From contig SZWC01000029.1 in NCBI GenBank assembly GCA_023375785.1, forward strand, positions 83,716-147,715: a stretch of 64,000 nt of DNA, written 5' to 3'. The notes beneath the pieces are model-generated. The model made no database searches, was not told where the DNA came from, and was given only the letters and a program-made list of their open reading frames with translations. Shown piece by piece: positions 58,919 through 64,000 of this stretch. This DNA comes from Penium margaritaceum (taxonomy: Eukaryota > Streptophyta > Zygnematophyceae > Desmidiales > Peniaceae). Positions within the stretch are counted from its first letter, which is position 1; every line of letters starts with the position of its first letter. Made by a program: the position numbers and the translations under genes.

Positions 58919-61900
58919 GTTTATACCTGCAAGGTCATGCATATTAGATCTGCACTGTGATTGGGCACTCTGACCGTGGCTGACTCGTGTTATGATCAAT
59001 AGAAGTAAAGGTAAATTGGATACATTTGTGGTCATGGTTAGTGGCACATGCCAACTTTTTCAAGGCATTGCGCATAATAGCCACACCGAGCCACCAGTAT
59101 TCTACCTTGTTTATACCTGCAAGGTCATGCCCCGTACATCTGCACTGTGATTGGACACTCTGACCGTGGCTGGCTCGTGTTATGATTCATAGCCGTTTAA
59201 GGTACTTGGTAAACTTTGCGGTCATGGTCAGTGGCACATGCCAACTTTGTCAAGGCATTGCGCACAATAGCCATGCCAAGCCACCTGTTTTTTACCTTGT
59301 TTGTACCTGCAAGGTCATGCCTAGTATATCTGCACTGCGATTGGACACCCTGACCGTGGCTCACTCGTGTTATGATCAATAGAAGTAAACGTCACTTGGA
59401 TACATTTGTGGTCATGGTCGGTGGCACATGCCAACTTTGTCAAGGCATTGTGCACAATAGCCACACTGAGCCACCAGTATTCTACCTCGTTTCCACCTGC
59501 AAGATCATGCCTAGTACATCTGTGCTGTGATTGGAAACTCTGACCGTGGCTGACTCGTGTTATGAACAAAAGAAGTAAAAGTCACTTGGATACATTTGTG
59601 GTCATGGTCAGTGGCACATGCCAAATTTGTCAAGGCATTGCGCACAATAGCCACACCGATCCACAAGTATTCTACCTTCTTTGTATCTGCAAGATCATGC
59701 CCAGTACATCTGCACTGTGATTGGACACTCTGACCGTGGCTGACTCGTGTTATGATTCATAGCCGTTTAAGATACTTGGTAAACGTTTTGGTCATGGTCA
59801 GTGGCACATGCCAGCTTTTTCAAGGCATTGCGCACAATACAACGTCGAGCCACCAGTATTCTACCTTCTTTGCACATGCAAGGTCATGCCTAGTACATCT
59901 GCACTGTGATTAGACACTCTGACCGTGGCTGACTCGTGTTATGATCAATAGAATTAAATGTCACCTGGATACATTTGTGGTCATGGTCAGTGGCACATGC
60001 CAACTTTGTCAAGGCATTGCGCACAATAGCCGCACCAAGCCACCAGAATTCTACCTCGTTCATACCTGTAAGGTCATGCCTAGTATATCTGCACTGTGAT
60101 TGGACAGTATGACCGTGGCTGACTTGTGTTATAATTCATAGCCGTTTAACATACTTGGTAAACTTTGTGGTCATGGTCAGTTGCACATGCCAACTTTGTC
60201 AAGGCATTGCGCACAATAGTCGTTCCAAGCCACGGGTTTCTTACATTGTTTATACCTGCAAGGTCATGCCTATTACATCTGAACTGTGATTGGGCACTCT
60301 GACTGTGGATGACTCCTGTTACGATTCGTAAACGTTAAAGTCACTTGGTAAACTTTGTGGTCATGGTCAGTGGCACATGCCAACTTTGTCAAGGCATTGC
60401 GCACAATAGNNNNNNNNNNACTCTGACCGTGGCTGACTCGTGTTATGATTCGTAGAGGTCAAAGTCACTTGGTAAACTTTGTCGTCATGGTCAGTGGCAC
60501 ATGCCAACTTTGTCAAGGCATTGCGCACAGTAGCCACGTCGAGCCACCAGTATTCTACCTTTTTTGCATCTGCAATTTCATGCCTAGTACATCTGCACTG
60601 TGATTGGACACTCTGACCGTGGCTGACTCGTGTTATGATTAATAGCCATTTAAGGTACTTGGTAAACTTTGTGGTCATGGTCAGTGGCACATGCCAACTT
60701 TGTCAAGGCATTGCGCACAATAGCCGTGCCAAGCCACCGGTTTTTTAACTTGTTTATACATGCAATATGATGCATATTAGATGTGCACAATGATTGGTCA
60801 CTCTGACCGTGGCTGACTCGTGTTACGATTTGTAGAAGTTAGAGTCACTTGGTAAACTTTGTGGTCATGGTCAGTGGCACATGCCACCTTCGTCAAGGCA
60901 TTGCACACAATAGCCACACCAAGCCACCAGTATTCTACCTTGTTTGCACCTGCAAGGTCATGCCTAGAACATCTTCACTGTGATTGAACACTCTGACCGT
61001 GGCTGACTTGTGTTATGATCACTAGAATAAAACGACACTTACTTGTATTTGTGGTCATGGTCAGTGGAACATGCCAACTTTGTCAGGGCATTGCGCACAA
61101 TAGCCACACCGAGCCACCAATATTCTACCTTGTTCATACCTGTAGGGTCATGCCCATTATATCTGCACTATGAATGGACACTCTGACCGTGGCTGACTCG
61201 TGTTGTGATTCATAACTGTTTATGGTACTTGGTAAACTTTGCGGTCATGGTCTGTGGCACATGCCAGCTTTTTCAAGGCATTGGGCACAATAGCCATGCC
61301 AAGCCACTGGTGTTCTACCTTGTTTATACCTGTAAGGTCATGCCTACTACATCTGAACTGTGATTGGGTACTCAGACTGTGGCTGACTCGTGTTACGATT
61401 CATAGACGTTAAAGTTACTTGGTAAACTTTGTGGTCATGGTCAGTGGCACATGCCAACTTGGTCTAGGCATTGCGCACAATAGCCACACAGAGCCACCAG
61501 TATTATACCTTGTTTGCACCTGCAAGATCATGCCTAGTACATCTGCACTGTGATTGGACTTTCTGACCGTGGCTGACTCGTGTTATGATCAATAGAAGAA
61601 AAAGTCACTTGGATACATTTGTGGTCATGGTCAGTGGCACATGCCAGCTTTGACAAGGCATTGCACACAATAACCACACCGAGCCACCAGTATTCTACCT
61701 TCTTTATACATGTAAGGTCATGCTCAGTAAATCTGCACTGTGATTGGACACTCTGACTGTGGCTGACCCGTGTTATCATTCATAGCCGTTCAAGGAACCT
61801 GGTAAACTTTGTGGTCATGGTCAGTGGCACATGCCAACTTTGTCAAGGCATTGCGCACAATAGCTGTGCCAAGCCACCGGTTTTTTTCCCTGTTTATGTC

Positions 61901-64000
61901 TGCAAGCTCATGCTTAGTACATCTGAAAAGTGATTGGGCACACTGACTGTGGTTGACTCGTGTTACGATTCGTACAAGTTAAAGTCACTTGGTAAACTTT
62001 GTGGTCATGGTCAGTGGCATATGCCAACTTTGTCAAAGCATTGCGCACAATAGCCGTGCCAAGACACCGGTTTTTAACCCTGGTTATGCCTGCAAGATCA
62101 TGCATATTAGATGTGCACTGCGATTGGGTACTCTGACTGTGGCTGACTCGTGTTATGATTCGTGGAAGTTAAAGTCACTTGGTAAACGTTGTGGCAATGG
62201 TCAGTGGCACATGCCAACCTTGTCAAGGCATTGCGCACAATAGCCACACCAAGCCACCAGTATTCTACCTTGTTTGCATGTGCAAGATAATGCCTAGTAC
62301 ATCTGCACTGTGATTGGACACTCTGACTGTGGCTGACTCGTGTTATGATGAATAGAAGTAAAAGTCACTTGAATACATTTGTGGTCATGGTCGGTGGCAC
62401 ATGCCACCTTTGTCAAGGCATTGCGCACAAATAGCCACACCGAGCCACCATTACTCTACCTTGTTCATACCTGCGAGGTCATGCGCAGTATATGTGCACT
62501 ATAATTGGACACTCTGACTGTGGCTGACTCGCGTTTTGATTCATAGCCGTCTAAGGTACTTGGTAATCTATGGTCATGGTAATTGACACATGCCAGCTTT
62601 GTCAAGGCATTTCGCACAATAGCCATGCCAAGCCACCGGTTTTTTACCTTGTTCATACCTGCAACGTCATGCCTTGTACATCTGAATTGTGATTGGGCAC
62701 TCTGACTGTGGCTGACGTGTGTTACGATTCATAGAAGTTAAAGTCACTTGATAAACTTTGTGGTCATGGTCATTGGCACATGCCAAAATGGTGAAGGCAT
62801 TGCGCACACTAGCCACACCGAGCCACGAGTATTCTACCTTGTTTGCACGTACAAGATCATGCCTAGTACATCTGCACTGTGGTTGGACACTCTGGCCGTG
62901 GCTGACTCGTGTTATGATCAATAGAAGTAAAAGCCACTTGGATACATTTGTGGTCATGGTCAGTGGCACATGCCAACTTNCGTCAAGGCATTGCACACAA
63001 TAACCACACCGAGCCACCAGTATTCTACCTTGTTTATACCTGTAAGGTCATGCCAAGTATATCTGCACTGTGATTGGACACTCTCACCGTGGCTGGCCCG
63101 TGTTGTGATTCATAGCCGTTTAAGGTACTTGGTAAACTTTGTAGTCATGGTCAGTGGCACATGCCAACTTTGTCAAGGCATTGCGCACAATAGCCGTGCC
63201 AAGCCACCGGTTTTTAACCTTGTTTATACCTGCAAGGCCATGCCTAGTACATCTGAATTGTGACTGGGCACTCTGACTGTGGCTGACTTGTGTTACGATT
63301 CGTACAAGTTAAAGTCACTTGGTAAACTTTGTGGTCATGGTCAGTGGCACATGCCAACTTTGTCAAGGCGTTGCGCACAATAGCCGTGCCAAGACACCAG
63401 TTTTTAACCCTGTTTATACCTGCAAGGTCATGCATATTTAATGTGCACTGTGATTGGGTACTCTGACTGTGGCTGAATCGTGTTATGCTTCATAGAAGTT
63501 AAAGTCAATTGGTAAACTTTGTGGTCATGGTCAGTGGCACATGCCAACTTTGTCAAGGCATTGCGCACAATAGCCACACCAAGCCACCAGTATTCTAACT
63601 TCTTTACACCTGCAAGATCATGCCTAGTACATCTGCACTGTGATTGGATACTCTGACTGTGGCTGACTCGTGTTATGAACAATAGAGGTAAAAGTCACTT
63701 GGATACATTTTTGGTCATGGTCAGTTACGCATGCCAGCTTTGTCAAGGCATTACGCAAAATAGCCACACCGAGCCACCAGTGTTCTACCTTGTTCATACT
63801 TGCGAGGTCATGCGCAGTATATCTGCACTATGATTGGACACTCTGACTGTGGCTGACTTGTGTTATGGTTCATAGCCGTTAAAGGTACTTGGTAAACTGT
63901 GTGGTCATGATCAGTGGCACATGCCAACTACGAAAAGGCATTGCGCACAATAGCCGTGCCAAGCCACCAGTTTTTTTAACTTGTTTATACCTCGAAGGTC
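58919..64000 (-). repeat. 190-bp satellite array, block 7 (minus orientation)
   Basis: About 27 monomers in trimer order, reverse-complemented, running to the window end. A 10-N gap lies at 60410-60419, and a contig join at 62980 keeps phase. The first monomer starts about 145 bp out of phase with the last monomer at 51864. Confidence 0.95.
60410..60419. other. Assembly gap (10 N)
   Basis: Ten undetermined bases in the satellite: left edge GCACAATAG, right edge ACTCTGACCGTGG, so the true missing length is likely larger than ten. Confidence 1.

Noticed and set aside
21872-64000. Many 60-110-codon ORFs with related products on both strands of the satellite
   Set aside because: They are the same monomer read repeatedly; 190 bp is not a multiple of three, the starts are arbitrary, and opposite-strand frames are equally open. 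No gene is supported.
1578-64000. CRISPR array, because of regular repeats
   Set aside because: Repeats of 190 bp are contiguous without unique spacers, and the context is eukaryotic with LTR elements.

Overview
The window is eukaryotic, repeat-dominated DNA with no intact host gene. About 70% of it (roughly 45 kb) is one tandem satellite with a monomer near 190 bp. In most places three monomer types alternate, giving a 570-bp higher-order repeat. The rest is LTR retrotransposon sequence plus one 7-kb block. There are no prokaryotic genes, no tRNA or rRNA genes and no CRISPR array. Two retrotransposons have a 12-base primer-binding site, TGGTATCAGAGC, complementary to the 3' end of plant-type initiator tRNA-Met, and Ty1/copia domain order is clear. 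This fits a large-genome plant or charophyte-like alga, but the species cannot be named from the sequence.

Layout. 1-1577: 3' part of an LTR element (internal region, polypurine tract, 3' LTR). 1578-5429: satellite, plus strand. 5430-10005: decayed Ty1/copia element with both LTRs, a near-perfect target duplication, and protease, integrase, RT and RNase H remains, but no recognisable Gag. 10006-14700: satellite. 14701-19440: LTR element with a perfect 5-bp target duplication and only a Gag-like reading frame, so non-autonomous. 19441-21265: satellite. 21266-21871: solo LTR with a perfect 5-bp target duplication. 21872-47016: satellite, plus strand, with a 561-base gap. At about 47008-47016 the satellite flips strand. 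47017-51864: satellite, minus strand. 51865-58918: non-satellite block. 58919-64000: satellite, minus strand.

The non-satellite block is the most unusual part. On the plus strand, 51865-55390 carries a decayed, long reading frame: 29-residue Ala/Pro repeats, a charged linker, five C4HC3 zinc-finger units, a Pro/Arg-rich linker and four more units. It is broken by stops consistent with C-to-T/G-to-A change and by a few frameshifts. Just after it begins a 470-bp segment found again at 58069-58536, each copy lying next to an LTR-like repeat (56014-56442 and 58538-58918). The zinc-finger gene may therefore be cargo of, or an ORF of, an unrecognised LTR element.

Assembly quality matters here. Single-N joins at 2262, 2634, 6749, 16235, 16840, 19632, 39487, 58537 and 62980 mark contig junctions. 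Two of the duplications (371 bp around 2.3 kb; 811 and 296 bp around 15.4-18.5 kb) are best explained as scaffolding artefacts. Apart from the retrotransposon ORFs and the zinc-finger relic, the many short open frames are satellite by-products.
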